Counted from the stretch's first letter, positions 10,643 to 21,545 are shown. The stretch is 64,000 nt of DNA from Symsagittifera roscoffensis (GCF_963678635.1 NC_087071.1:45123095-45187094); one strand, 5' to 3'. Program-made: numbers and translations. The notes: generated by a model not told the origin, from the letters alone.

Positions 10643-11716
10643 TTAATCGACTCCGCAATTGCTGAAGGGCGCTTGGCGGTATCCAAGACGCTCAATTGGC
10701 AGATCAGACATGAAAGGGGTGATGGTTTTCAACTTTCGCTTTCGGCAGATTTTACAATTAACTTCAATGTTACGGAGCAATGATCTTAATTTTAAGATTG
10801 CATATTCTATCTGGATGACAGATCGTAGGTAGTCATTTGACAGAAGCTCATGTTTGCTGTGTTGATGAGCCACAAACAATTTGACTAATGGATGACGGCC
10901 ATCAAGTATGATGAGATATTTATTTTCAAATTCGAGTTCAGAGAGACGACTAGTGCGTCCTATGGGTCTAAGAAGTCCATCGGGGTCAATGAATGGGGAG
11001 AGAGTTGCAATAGGGCTTACATTCTTAACATATTTCTCAGAACTCAAAAATTTGAACTCTGAGGAGAACGCTTCTTTTTGAGAAAGAAGAAACAACATTC
11101 GTTGAGAATTATCTATCTCAGACGGCTTAACAATATTAGCGATTGTTCCACGGAAACGATTAAATTTAGGATTTAATCGGAGGATGAAAACTACTACGCG
11201 CAATAATTTGAGAAACGAGCTGTAACGTTTCCACTTAATGACGGGTTCAGGGACTGACGGATTGATTACAAAATTAGTGGCAGTATCGATGACATCATCG
11301 ATAGGACATTTCAGTCTTATTTTTGTAATCACATCGACATTTGATCGAAAGGGCCAATTACTGGTTCTGAGGAAGCCGGGACCTTGAGTCCAGCTGCTGT
11401 CTTTCAAGGCTTCAGCGGCAATGCCTCGAGTACCAGTATCAGCTGGGTTGTTTTCAGTATCTACGTGATACCATTCGTCGACAGTGGTAACTTCCAGTAT
11501 TTCGCCTACTCTATTAGCGACGAATACTGGCTGCTTTGCAGTCGAATGGAGCCATTGTAGCACAGTGGTGCTGTCAGTCCACATAAAGACATCATTTATA
11601 GGGATCGAAAGTGCTTTCATGATATCTATTTTGAGGCGTGTAGCAAGCAAAGAAGCTTGCAGCTCTAATTTTGGGATAGAAATAGCCTTCATTGGTGCTG
11701 CGCGGGCTTTACCCAA
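10643..11716 (-). pseudogene. BEL/Pao RNase H-like block and integrase zinc-binding domain
   Basis: One open frame of 357 residues. It begins in the RNase H region (SIPKLELQASLLATRL, then WTDSTTVLQWL with the catalytic Asp, and NPADTGTRG). It ends in an HxxxH...CxxC zinc domain (HQHSKHELL and CKICRKRK). This is the usual BEL/Pao order between reverse transcriptase and the integrase core. The start is internal: about 180 bp between it and the reverse transcriptase frame at 11,894 are out of frame, so the polyprotein is broken here. Confidence 0.85.
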
Positions 11717-11893
11717 AATGAAGGCGAGTTTTGTCTCATTGTATCAATAATGCGCGCACGGAGAAATCCAACTGCGCAGAAGACTTCCTTCCTGTGAACT
11801 GTCACCAAACATATGGAGTTCAATTTTGTCAACTGCGGATGGAAAGTAGCATCTCGGTATAATCAGTTGACCCAGGATGGGTAGACCAGACCG

Positions 11894-13131
11894 CTATTCG
11901 AGGAATTTGGCAGTCAAGTCCAAAGGAAGTGGGTTATCCCATTGTTGACCACTGATTCTCCAAATCTCTTTAAGAAGTAGTCGGGCTCTGGCAGTGTACG
12001 GAGCGACTAACCCAATAGGGTCGAAAACTGAAGAGACAAAACTTAGAACTGTACGTTGGGTAACAGTATCCTTCAGTTTTCTGTTCACACCTCGACTAAC
12101 TACCAATGTATCGAGAACGTGATCCCATTTCAAACCTAGAACATGCAACTCTTGACCTTCAATACTTAGAATCTCCTTAACTTGACTTAAATTGTCGCTT
12201 GACGTACATAACTCTTTCTGAATCTCTTTGACATTGCTCACGAATTTTGTCATTTTAAGTCCTCCTAACTTAAGTAGTTCTACAAGGTCCTTACTTAATT
12301 TTAATGCCTGTTCGGGTTTGGGAAACGAATCAAGATAATCGTCCATATAGAATTTTTGCATCACGGCTGACGCTGCGTCGGGGAACAAGACATGATTGTC
12401 GCGAGCTGTCTTTTGAAGAGCAAAATTAGCACATGTGGGCGAGTCACGAGCTCCGAAAATGTGTCGCGTGTTTTGATACGTTACCACATCGGTTGTGGGA
12501 TCCCCCGCCACAGAAAACGAAGTGACAGTTGGTCGATTCGGATAACACCAACCTGAAGGAACATGCCTTCAATATCAGTTGATACTGCATGTTGATGTTG
12601 ATGGAATCTCATTAGGACGGCCAGCAGATTCTGAAGCAAATCTGGGCCAACCAAAAGAGCTTTATTAAGTAACGATCCATGAAATTTGGCTGCACCATTT
12701 AGGACGCGGCGGACTTTTCCGGGTTTATTTGGATTAATCACGGGGTGATGAGGAAGATACCATTCCCTAGCTGAACGATTTGTGCAGTCATGTGTATTCA
12801 ATTTGATGACGTAACCTTTGTCAAAATCTTCTTGAATGTTTTTTGCGTATAAAGCTCTGAGGTTTGTGTCTTTGTCTAAACGTTTTTCCAGAGATTTAAG
12901 TTGTGCTAAGGCGGAGTAGTAGTTGTTGGGCAACTGTGAGTGGTCTTCGGCCCAAAGCATCCCAACGGCGTATCTATCACCATCATGTATAGTTGATGCT
13001 TCTAAAATTTTATTCGCCCTTTTATCGTCTGACGATCGGGCATCTACTTGTTTATACGTACCGTATGGTTCAAGTTCGTACCAAGATTTGACCTGCTCTA
13101 CCAAACTTACATCTTGGATGTTACAATGCAA
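11894..13131 (-). pseudogene. BEL/Pao reverse transcriptase
   Basis: Two frames overlap near 12,500. The first (13,131-12,481) carries WYLPHHPVINPNKPGKVRRV and STDIEGMFLQV, the fingers and the first catalytic Asp. The second (12,511-11,894) carries ARDSPTCANFAL, FYMDDYLDSF (the YMDD box) and VSSVFDPIGLVAP, the connection typical of BEL/Pao. A single frameshift near 12,505 separates them. All three catalytic Asp positions are readable. It would copy element RNA into cDNA. Confidence 0.9.
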
Positions 13132-13215
13132 GTATGTTGAGATCAGGCCGGTGGAGGCAGGGAGTGGACCACTTTAGACCCATCCAATTGGGAAGCGAAT
13201 GGCGAAAGGTGACTT

Positions 13216-13837
13216 TTAGCTTTTATCCTGGCAGTATTCCAGAGGACAAATGTACTCATAAACATCAGCGTACCGAAAATCGACTGAAATAATTGGTTCG
13301 TAGTGAGAGTATTTCTCTTGCAACCTACGAACGTTAATTATATCTGAACCTATGTAAATGTTGTTTTTTACATATGCACAAACGGTGAACGAAATATCTG
13401 GATCAAATTCAGAAGAAACGTTCAAATCAAATTGTTCTGAAGTAATATCTTCGGAACGATTGGCGCCATTGACAGTCAAATCAATTTTCCTACCTGTCAG
13501 ATTGAGTCTGCGAGCGAGTTCAGGTGAATTACAAGAGTGACCTGCAAGCTATGTCACATAACACAAGTGCGGTGGTTTCAGAGTCATTTGATGATAATGT
13601 GAGATTTATAAGTGGCATCAGTCCTTTTAGATTCATAAGGGATGTCCCACAAGTATTGTTTTGCGTCGTGCGTCCAAATGGAGTTTGAACTGCGGGATTG
13701 GCTGCAGTTGTGTGCGGTACATAACCAGATTGGTTATTTGTAGGGAAAACGCGCTCTGCGCCGTGCAGTAACACCTTATGAGTGCTCTTGCACTGTGGTT
13801 TAGGACAAGTTTTGGGCTTGGGACATTTCCTAAACAT
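13216..13837 (-). pseudogene. BEL/Pao zinc knuckles and DUF1758-like aspartic protease
   Basis: The frame ending at 13,529 holds a canonical CX2CX4HX4C knuckle just upstream (CFSCFHGTHMFRKC, about 13,855-13,815) and CPKPQCKSTHKVLLH. It ends in ALVLCDIAC, where the protease active site normally reads CD-T/S-G/A-C. Ile in place of the Thr/Ser after Asp is unusual. A frameshift near 13,545 moves the following text (HSCNSPELARRLNL) to another frame, which continues to 13,216 as the C-terminal part of the protease domain. Confidence 0.75.
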
Positions 13838-13886
13838 GTGAGTTCCGTGAAAACAAGAAAAGCAAAGCTTACTTTCAGCGCAAAAT

Positions 13887-16133
13887 TTAGCACGCTGTAT
13901 TGGAGTTTTTTTTAAAAACGCTACATTTAAAATTTGAATGCTTGCCTTTACAAACTAAACATGGACTATATTGAATATTTAGGTCAAACTTAGCTTGCGA
14001 GTTTGCGGCAAACATTTTAACATTGGTTTTTGTCCGAACCGAATTATCCTGATTTCTATTGTAATTTGATGAAGGACGCATACGTTCATGCGCCTCAGCT
14101 TTATCCTCCAGCCAATGATTGATATCAATTAAAGACGGAGCATACAAACTCCGTTTTACGGTGTGGAACGAACAAGACTCTTTCATATTAGGTGGGAGCT
14201 TCTCTATTGCTTTATCGAGAAGTGTTGCAATTTCAAGGTCCGCGTTGTAATGTAAAGATTTGAACACTCCAACTATGCTTGCTATCATGGATGCAAAACT
14301 TATGATGCTGTCGGAACTATGCATCTTAACGGGCGGTGAATTACAAAGTTTGACCAGATATGCACGTATTATTACTTGAGGTTGGCCAAATTTTCTCTCA
14401 AGTTTCATAAGAGCATCTTTGTACATCGTACCACTATAGGCAAACTCAGCTATAGCAGTCTCAGCTTTATCTTTGACTAATGATTTAAGGTAGTGCAGCT
14501 TAACATCATCTGATAAGTTTTGAGAGTCCACAGCACTTTGGAATTGTCCAATCCATTCAAACCACTGAAGTGGACAGCCACCGTATTTCCTAAGGTTCCA
14601 CGGTGGTAATGGATTCTTACGGTTGAAAGTTAGTATTTCCTTTAAATCTTCAAGGGTTACTGCATTAGGTGGTGGCTGAACTGAGGTTGAAGCGAAATTG
14701 TGTGGCTGAGGAGCAAATGATGTCGGATAAACTAAGGCACTATGTGGATAGCTGGGGACTTGAGACATTTGCTGTGTTGACACTTGCGCTTGGTTATTGT
14801 AAAACACTGTCCCTCCAACAGTGCACGGGTTTTGCCAAAGTGGTGGTTGCACTATTGGTGTGACAGTTTGAACGCCTGGGGTACTGTAGAATCTGATGCG
14901 GTAAATGGCGCGATGGTTGGAGGTGTCATTCTCCAGTTATTCATATTGGGTATATAACGAACTGGATGTGGATGGTTGAAGGATGGTTGATTTGTTGAAA
15001 CACGAGTTGAGTTATTAATACTCGCTGGTGGAGCAGTAATAGGAATCAGGTTCACCGGCTGGGTTGCCGTATTGACTGTTGTATTAATTGTGACAGAAGC
15101 ATGTAATGTGGGGACCATTGCTGCTGGCATACGAGGAATGAAAGGAAGCGGGGGCGAGGACGGGGCGGGGTGGTGGCGGCGGCGGTGGGAGAGGTTGAGA
15201 AGGAATCTTCAAACTATGAACGGTAGATGATACCACCGATTGTAATGGTAGGCAAACGCTTGGGTTGCTACTGGATGGAAAAAGGTGGACGTTTATTAGA
15301 TCAACCGTGCTTGGTGTTAGAGACGAAGAAACCAAATTGGCGATGCCCGGAGGTTGAGGTTCTTGTCGGGGAACAATGGTTATAGTTGATGCAAGTTCCG
15401 ACGAATGTGTATCGAGTGCTTCATCTACCCAATCTTTTGTTCGGGTTTCAGCGACAACTTGTTGTGTTCTACTCGAAGGCAGAGCGGTTTTATTGATGTC
15501 AGTATCAATGTCCGAATCATCATCCATTAACTCTGTTTCAACTATTTTGGCCTCATTGAGCTTTCGTTTGTTCTCATCAACAAGTGTCTCAAGAGCCAAT
15601 TCGTTTTCTTTTTCTTTTGAGCGGATACCTGTTTCATTTTGTCGCTCGATTTCAAGACGTCGCAATTTTGCTATTTCGAGTTCGCGTTTGCGCTGACTGG
15701 AAGTCTTTGAAGACGCTCTAGTGTGCAGGTAACTATGTCGGGTGGACCGGCTGACAGTTGAAGCAGCTCTCGATGCTTGCGGGTCAGCATCTCCAGTCTC
15801 TGGAAACAAAGTTCTCGCCATTTCCAAGTGCTCAATTGACAATTCCAGCATTTCATCTCGAGCGCAAGTAATGCTGATCAACCAAGTGTCAAGATCAGCG
15901 AGAGCACTGCTAGGTTCTAGCGTTTTTTGAGCAAGAATGCGAAGGTCGTCGTTTTTTCTTATTGCGTTTTCTATTGTTATTTGGCACTGCTGGATAGACC
16001 TTTCAAATTTGACTGTCCTTGCCTTTGCTAAGAGTGAGTCTTTCAGATCTGAATAGGGCCTATAAAATTCCTCCTCATATTTCCTACGTCCGTCAAAACA
16101 CCTAGACAGCTTCTGAACTTGCTTATCTTTCAT
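13887..16133 (-). pseudogene. BEL/Pao gag (DUF1759-like)
   Basis: Starts at an ATG at 16,133 (MKDKQVQKLSRCFDGRRKYE). Residues 1-130 form a helical region (DDLRILAQKTLEPSSALADL). A charged coiled coil follows (SKTSSQRKRELEIAKLRRLE), then a Pro-rich linker. The first frame ends at 15,084, a second bridges 15,130-14,852, and the original frame resumes at 14,852-13,887. The latter holds PLQWFEWIGQFQSAVDSQNL and KLHYLKSLVKDKAETAI, the DUF1759 signature, and ends in CLVCKGKHSNFKC, a first knuckle. Two frameshifts flank the Pro-rich linker. The product would form the virus-like particle. Confidence 0.85.
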
Positions 16134-16216
16134 GACTTAGCTTTAAATAAAGGAAAAGCGGGCAGTTGTGAACTATCAAAAAAAGGGGATTAAAAAGTCA
16201 AGTGTGATGTCGCTCT

Positions 16217-16247
16217 TCACACCTGCTCAGAAAAAAACCGGAGTTGC
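16217..16247. repeat. Direct repeat flanking the BEL leader ORF (gag side)
   Basis: CACACCTGCTCAGAA followed by ACCGGAGTTGC. It is repeated with few changes at 16,991-17,020. The two copies bracket the leader ORF. Confidence 0.7.
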
Positions 16248-16389
16248 CATAAAGATCGTCACATTTTACTTTACAAAGGGGGTGGGAAAGTTCACCTTTA
16301 CAATTTAGAACAAGCTGAAATAAAAAAAAAGGAAAACAGTAATTTAGAATTAAATTACAAATTGAAATACATTGACACTACAAAGAATA

Positions 16390-16869
16390 TCAAAGGTTCT
16401 TTGCTGCAGATTCGACAGCTAGGCGGCGGTTGCGTTCGGCACGACGTTTTTTTTGAGAGGGTCGCTTTTTTTTGTTCTTTATTTTTCTTAAGTTTGCCGT
16501 ATTACTTCGGACTATCGTGAAAGACTTTAGTTCAAGGTCAGTTTCTTGGTGAATTTGGAAGTAATGACGGCGTAAGCGAGTGTCTTTCTGCTTACGTTTA
16601 GAGATTAAGTCGCCAGTCCCGCTTAAAATTAAAATGCCCGTTGAGCAAAGCAAATCGTAGATATTAGGAGTTTCGACTTGTTGACAATATTCAATTGCAG
16701 CAAAATTGCTTTTGTAATAAAGCAGAATGTTGCGCAGTTCGAATTCCGTGAGTGCTGTATCGTTGTTACTATTATGCTTGCTGATTGAATTGTTGATCAG
16801 GTCGTGCCAGATTATTATATCATTTCTATGGGCTAATTCGCCGTCTAAAAAAGTTACGGTTTTGCTCGG
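16390..16869 (-). CDS. Leader-encoded accessory ORF of the BEL element (WHDL protein)
   Basis: Open for 159 codons from after a TAG at 16,870-16,872 to a stop at 16,390, between the 5' LTR and gag and on the same strand. No ATG lies near the upstream end, so it is either 5'-truncated or starts internally. Readable landmarks are NDIIIWHDLINNSISKHNSN, then LTEFELRNILLYY, EYCQQVETPNIYDLL, TGILILSGTGDLISKRKQ, IHQETDLELK and a very basic tail (KNKKKRPSQKKRRAERNRR). The alternating hydrophobic strands and helices resemble a small alpha/beta fold. I loosely recall similar WHD-x-INNS proteins from invertebrate transposons but cannot name a family. A related text occurs upstream of a second BEL gag (30,179-30,998). 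No function is claimed. Confidence 0.65.
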   Translation of the reverse strand, partial: PSKTVTFLDGELAHRNDIIIWHDLINNSISKHNSNNDTALTEFELRNILLYYKSNFAAIEYCQQVETPNIYDLLCSTGILILSGTGDLISKRKQKDTRLRRHYFQIHQETDLELKSFTIVRSNTANLRKIKNKKKRPSQKKRRAERNRRLAVESAAKNL

Positions 16870-16990
16870 CTATACGTAGCGTTTTATGAGCACGAGAGAG
16901 CGAGCTAGCGGCTAATATATACATTTACGAGGGCATTCGGCACGATAAAAAAAATCTGGGGGGAATCAAGTCAACCGGATTTTGAGAATC

Positions 16991-17020
16991 TCACACCTGC
17001 TCAGAATCAACCGGAGTTGC
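16991..17020. repeat. Direct repeat flanking the BEL leader ORF (LTR side)
   Basis: TCACACCTGCTCAGAATCAACCGGAGTTGC split over this interval; partner of 16,217-16,247. It may mark an insertion or a recombination junction. Confidence 0.7.
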
Positions 17021-17734
17021 AAAAAATCAAAGGGATTGACTTGATATAGTGCTAAGGGGTCTGTACACTGCATGATTTTGCAGTGTTTACGTTTGCCGGG
17101 CTGTTTTTTTCGCAAAAAAAATGACGAAACTATTTTTTTTTTTTCGAAACTTTTTTTTCTTATCGTCTATGTCAATTTGGTACCGAAATTAGACGATTTG
17201 GGGTCGATTTCGGATTTTTCAATTTTTTGCGAAAATTTTCTCAAACATTTTCACAAAATTTTTTTATAAAGGGTCGGAACGGTGGGTTCGGGTTTGAGTT
17301 ATCGACTACTAACTATAAAATAGCAAATGAAACCAAAATTTAAACTTTTAGTCAAATTTTTTCGATTTTCCATTTTTTTTTGGATTTCGGATTTTCTGGG
17401 TGGGGTATTCGGGTTAGACTATTGGCAAAAGCACGGTAAACATAATGAAATCAACGTTTTAGCACACTGAATGTATTTGATGGGTCACAATAAAAAACTT
17501 TAAAGGATCGTAAAGCAATTATAGCTCTGGTTTATGAAGAAACCAAACTGAAAAGTTACGTCTTACAATAGTTTTTTTTCCAACTTCGGCCATCAAAAAC
17601 GGTTGGGGGAGATTCCTGTCTCACTTGCAGGTAGCTGTCTGCATACACCTTCGTGAAATTGCACAATCACCTTTCACTGAGGTACTTCTCACTCACAAAA
17701 AACTGAGTCGTCAAGGGTTTCGTCTGGTTTGTCG
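17021..17734 (-). other. BEL 5' leader, no gene seen
   Basis: T-rich on the plus strand (A-rich transcript), with repeated GGGTCGG/GGGTTCGGGTT words near 17,270-17,300 and 17,400-17,420. It is untranslated leader of the element as far as I can see. Confidence 0.6.
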
Positions 17735-17752
17735 TCGATTTTCGGCGGACCA
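17735..17752 (-). other. Primer-binding site of the BEL element
   Basis: On the minus strand TGGTCCGCCGAAAATCGA follows the LTR end (GGAAACA) with no gap. This is the expected position and TGG start for a tRNA-primed site. I do not assign the tRNA. Confidence 0.7.
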
Positions 17753-18265
17753 TGTTTCCACCGTGTTCAGTCTGTGGCGGGTCGGTCGAGTATATTGTCG
17801 GTCTGTAGATTGGCTGTATGTATCTCGATTGAGAGCACGATTGCTCAATATATATATTTATATGTTTTTTTTTCCTTCAATAATTATTGAAAATCATTAA
17901 GAGGAAACAACGGAATAATATCTGTTTCGGAACAAAATTATCAATTTTTAAACGAAATCGAAATCGAAAGCGACTTTATTGTCAGTACTTTTGCCAATAA
18001 GTGGGGATTTTCACGCTTACCAGAAGTTAGAAGTCAATTCTGGCCAAAGTCCAATTAAGTTCATGTCCAGAACATCATTTAAAAACAAGTTTGACTTAGG
18101 AACATTTTTTATCCGGTTCAAATCAAGTGTATTTCAAGTTTTTTAGTAGTAAAATACTTGGAACAACCGGGATTCGAACCTGTGACCTTTCGATGTCAGG
18201 TCAAGTACGTTACCGCTAGACTAGCTGGTCTTGACATGCTTTCATTTTAGTTTCAATCTTGAACG
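17753..18265 (-). repeat. 5' LTR of the BEL element
   Basis: 513 bp, homologous to the 3' LTR at 9,276-9,772. The outer end reads CG on the plus strand where the other LTR has CA, next to GATTT at 18,266-18,270. It contains a second copy of the tRNA-like segment. Confidence 0.9.
18159..18231 (-). promoter_or_regulatory. tRNA-like segment inside the BEL 5' LTR
   Basis: Same architecture as 9,666-9,738: CTAGCGGTAACG and GGTTCGAATCC are unchanged between the LTRs while the anticodon-loop region differs (ACAT versus AAAC). Conservation of the A- and B-box-like cores hints at function, but the sample is only two copies. Confidence 0.55.
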
Positions 18266-18420
18266 GATTTAACCAAATTATTACTCGAGAAAAACCGGAC
18301 TGCAGCATGAATTACTGGATACTCACTGATGCTCTTCCTTTTGAACTCGGTCGTCTCCATTTGATTCTTGTTGATTATCAATCAAAATCAATCTGAGAAC
18401 AAAATAGAGTTTTAAACTTG

Positions 18421-18438
18421 TCCATTTCTTGTCACCAA
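18421..18438 (-). other. Primer-binding site in gypsy copy 2
   Basis: TGGTGACAAGAAATGGAC-like site on the minus strand immediately after the LTR, as at 4,551-4,568. Confidence 0.6.
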
Positions 18439-18915
18439 TTTAATCGCCCGCCACAAGTTTCTGAAATTTTATTTAAACAGTCTTGATAAAATTATTTTTT
18501 CGTCAGTCAGCCCATTACTTATTCCAGTGAGCAAAGCATCATACTTGCGTTCGTCATTTCAAAAGTTTATTTTAAGTAAAAAATCATGCAGATCTGTTTT
18601 TAATTTAGCACCATGCAATTTGGATTGGAATACTAGTCTGATTGTCATGCTATTTAGATTTAAACCTTAACTTCTTCCGTGTACCGCCCCCACCCTTTAA
18701 CTCAAGATCCTCGTGTTCACTAAAGACCAAAGCCTTAACTGAAGATTTTTGTGTCCTTGTATCCACTCGAGACTCAAGTAAACCTCAGGTAAAAATTTTT
18801 TTGTAGATGTACCGTTGTTCCCGTTTCAGCAAAGTCCGCGTACAGGATAGCATACAGCTTTTGGGGGTTCATCTGCCTCTATTCGGATCGTAAACTGGTA
18901 TCGAGACTTATATTA
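18439..18915 (-). repeat. LTR of Ty3/gypsy copy 2
   Basis: About 477 bp. It matches 4,571-5,044 with scattered substitutions and is preceded by the purine tract GTGGAAAGGGG at 18,916-18,929 on the minus strand. Confidence 0.65.
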
Positions 18916-18989
18916 CTCCCCTTTCCACTAGAAAGTCCCATAGTCGCGTCAGGGCCAGTACCACATGTTCAGGGTCCACCACGTTCCTC

Positions 18990-19557
18990 TCACTGACCGT
19001 CGTTACCAAAAAGCACGATTATTTGCCTGGCGCTTGTAAAACGAGGTTGGGATCTCTGCCTCCCAATCCTGATCTCTGCCTGAACAGGAACTCCACATTT
19101 TGAAATTTTTTTTTTGAAATCAGCCTTTAGCTTGGTGTTGAAGCTCATATCTTCTAATATGCAGATTGCACTGGTCCCCTCTGACAAATTGAAATCATTG
19201 TCCGTGATCAAGATATTCTCCGAGTTTTCATTTGGTATCTCAAACTTGGTCTTGAATTTTTTTCCAAGGGTAGGCTCATCTTCCTCCTGCTCCAGTTCCA
19301 ATCAACAGATTTTCTCTCGATTCCCTGAGCTTCTTTATCTTCAAACTTTCGGTGTGGGTAAGTCCTACCCCCACTCGCCGGACAAAAATATTTATCAACG
19401 TCGATGGTGCAGAGCTCAAGTTATCTGATGGTATATCTAATGGTCGGTCCATCACTGTCCAGCCAAACAATGAGCTTTTTTCCTTTATGTGTTTTGGCTG
19501 CGGATATGTCGACTTATTGATTGCTTTGTCTCTCATTTTCGTCGCCTGGCATGCCAA
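18990..19557 (-). pseudogene. 3' terminal ORFs of gypsy copy 2
   Basis: Two frames homologous to 5,119-5,695 of copy 1, with KFEIPNENSENILITDNDFN and CILEDMSFNTKLKADF. Here the two frames carry slightly different ends from copy 1, showing independent decay. Function unknown. Confidence 0.45.
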
Positions 19558-20162
19558 GTATCCACTCTGGAATCCTCAAGTTTGTGTAATCCCTTTTTTC
19601 CGTTTCGCTCTGTTTTAGATCCATTTCTTGTTCTGGCACAGTGTGATCCTCCTGCCAGAGGTCTTCATTATCGTTAATGATTTGCCACTCTTTTTCCAAG
19701 ACTAAGTCACCCATGCTCAGCAAGTCTGCCCCTATCTCGTATGGTTTAATCTTGTCAATTAAGAAGTCATCACCATATCTGTTGTATCTCAGGCTGGTAT
19801 TTCTGTGCCCGCCTCTCCTTGTCTCCGTGGTCATGAGCTTGTATGGTTCTATCCACTCTGGCATATCGTTCTGATCAGGTTCATTCAAATCCTCTTCTGC
19901 AAAAGAGCCTTCATCCGAGAGGACTTCTATCTTTTCCTTGTCAATCATGCTCGTGTTTTTCGATGCCATCATTCTTCTCTCTGGTGCCATTCTCGTTCAA
20001 ATCACATGCCGGTTCCACTATCAGATCTTCCAGTCCTTCCATGTTCTGAGTCACGCACCAACTCTCCGGTGAGGGGACATGAGTCTTCAGTTTTTCATAG
20101 TGCGCTGCGCGCCCTGTGCTCAAGCGGTAGAACCGACCCTGCTGGTGGTATTCTCTTTTCAT
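19514..20162 (-). pseudogene. Integrase tail of gypsy copy 2
   Basis: The frame at 20,162-19,941 reads GRFYRLSTGRAAHYEKLKTH then PSPESWCV and EPACDLNENGTREKNDG. A 158-residue frame (19,990-19,514) follows, rich in Asp/Glu (EVLSDEGSFAEEDLNEPDQN). Copy 1 has the same acidic region split by a stop near 5,915. The acidic tail is probably the natural end of pol. Confidence 0.6.
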
Positions 20163-20249
20163 AAATGGTCCACTTCATTTCTTTGATAACTTCTGAGTTC
20201 CCTTTGGAGGGATGACATTCTGAAACACCGAGACATTTTGTCTCACAGC

Positions 20250-20938
20250 TTACGATTTTGCTTGTAGTTTTCTCTCATCGTTCTTTTTCCGTTGTCTCAT
20301 CTGCGCTTGGGCTGTGTTTCTTCTAGACATTTCTTTCAATTCTTGTTGTCTTTTAATCGCCTCCCTCGCGTAGGCTTGGAGTGAAGTCTTTTGCCCCTCA
20401 ATTTCTGGGAAGAATATTTTTATTGGCATTGCCCTTTCCCTACCTGTAAGCATCATGAAAGGACTGAACCCCGTTGACGAGTGTTGTGTGATGTTGTATG
20501 CTACCAACTCTTGCTGCAAGTACTTATCCCAATCCGTCATGTACTTCGAGCAGTACACTCTAAGCATTTTCACGAATGTCCTATTTTGCCTTTCCACTAG
20601 TCCATTCGTCTGTGGGTGTTAAATCGTCGAGTGTGCTTGGGTAATTTGAGATCTTTTCATCAACTCTAACGTCAGATCCCAACGAACGTCTCCCCGTTGT
20701 CTGTTTGAAAGGTCTTGGGACAACCGTATCTTGAGATCCAGTGTTTGATTAAGTGATTGCAAGTTTCTTCCGCAGAGACCGTGGAATTCTGAGCTTTGTG
20801 CGAGCTCATTTCTATCTGCGCGACCTCATTGAATTCCGAGCTTTGCACCGATTTGAGTGGTAACTTCATCTTCCGCGGGTTTTTCACTTGCAGACTTGAC
20901 AAACATGCATTGACCCATCTTTCGCGAGCTTTCCTCAT
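20250..20938 (-). pseudogene. Ty3/gypsy integrase with an internal deletion, copy 2
   Basis: The frame 20,938-20,672 starts in the zinc-domain end (RKARERWVNACLSSLQVKNP) and resumes only at SAEETCNHLIKHWISRYGCP followed by FQTDNGETFVG. The first core Asp region (IIDHFTKLAEAVPCQT), kept in copy 1, is gone and replaced by an unrelated short text. The 20,597-20,250 frame holds VERQNRTFV and SSTGFSPFMMLTG. The loss of the first catalytic Asp makes this integrase dead regardless of its frameshifts. Confidence 0.8.
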
Positions 20939-21000
20939 TCCGGGACAACAAACTGGTCCAGTATTCTTTATTGCACTTGGTCTATTCTTTGATGTCCCAT

Positions 21001-21417
21001 TTAATCATGCGACGTGAATAGCACCTCTCTCTGATACAGCTGCAGTAGTATGCAGGCCACCACTCTTCTCTTGCAGGCCACCACTCCATGTGCCGAGTGA
21101 TAAAGTAACACCTTTCGTTCCTTGTAGAACTGTCTTAAGATCCTGTAGCTATCTGTCTCCAGATCTTTTTTCTCTTTTACACCGGGTCGGATCCATTTGG
21201 AGCGATGGTTAGTCATCTTGTCATTCTTCTGTGCCCGAACCAAGTCTGATAGCATGTACCTCGCCTTCACCTGCTCCTTCAGTGCCATCATTTGCCCTGT
21301 CAATTCTCCATTAATTTGGATATCATCTCTTAATTTGACACACACGATAATGCTCAAGATTTCCCTGCCACTCTCGGGCTCTAGGTTTGTCCTGATTTTT
21401 GAAATGCATGACAACAC
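21001..21417 (-). pseudogene. Linker and integrase zinc-binding region, gypsy copy 2
   Basis: Open frame with ARYMLSDLVRAQKNDKMTNH and KKDLETDSYRILRQFYKERK, ending in REVLFTSHD, which is the usual lead-in to the HH-CC zinc domain of gypsy integrases. An in-frame repeat of VVACKRRVVAC reflects a short local duplication. Confidence 0.6.
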
Positions 21418-21545
21418 TGAAAGATTTCCTTGATACTGCTACTATTTCTAGTTCTTCTCCGTTTGCATCAACACACTCTAGGTTGTCTGTTCAGACGAGG
21501 GGTATGTCTTCACTTCTCAATCCTGGTTCCTCCTTTTTGCTTCTG

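Larger units (their letters stand above)
9276..18265 (-). mobile_element. Full-length decayed BEL/Pao LTR retrotransposon
   Basis: About 8,990 bp, read on the minus strand as 5' LTR, primer-binding site, leader ORF, gag, protease, reverse transcriptase, RNase H, integrase, 3' LTR. The domains are of the BEL/Pao type (DUF1759-like gag, DUF1758-like protease, A17/RNase H block, DUF5641-like C-terminus). GATTT is duplicated on both sides (9,271-9,275 and 18,266-18,270). The LTRs are 497 and 513 bp and differ at many positions, and the coding region has several frameshifts, so the insertion is not recent. It landed at a junction between REP-A and gypsy copy 2. Confidence 0.9.

Noticed and set aside
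15376..15696. Ser-rich 106-residue plus-strand ORF
   Set aside because: Antisense shadow of the BEL gag coiled coil.
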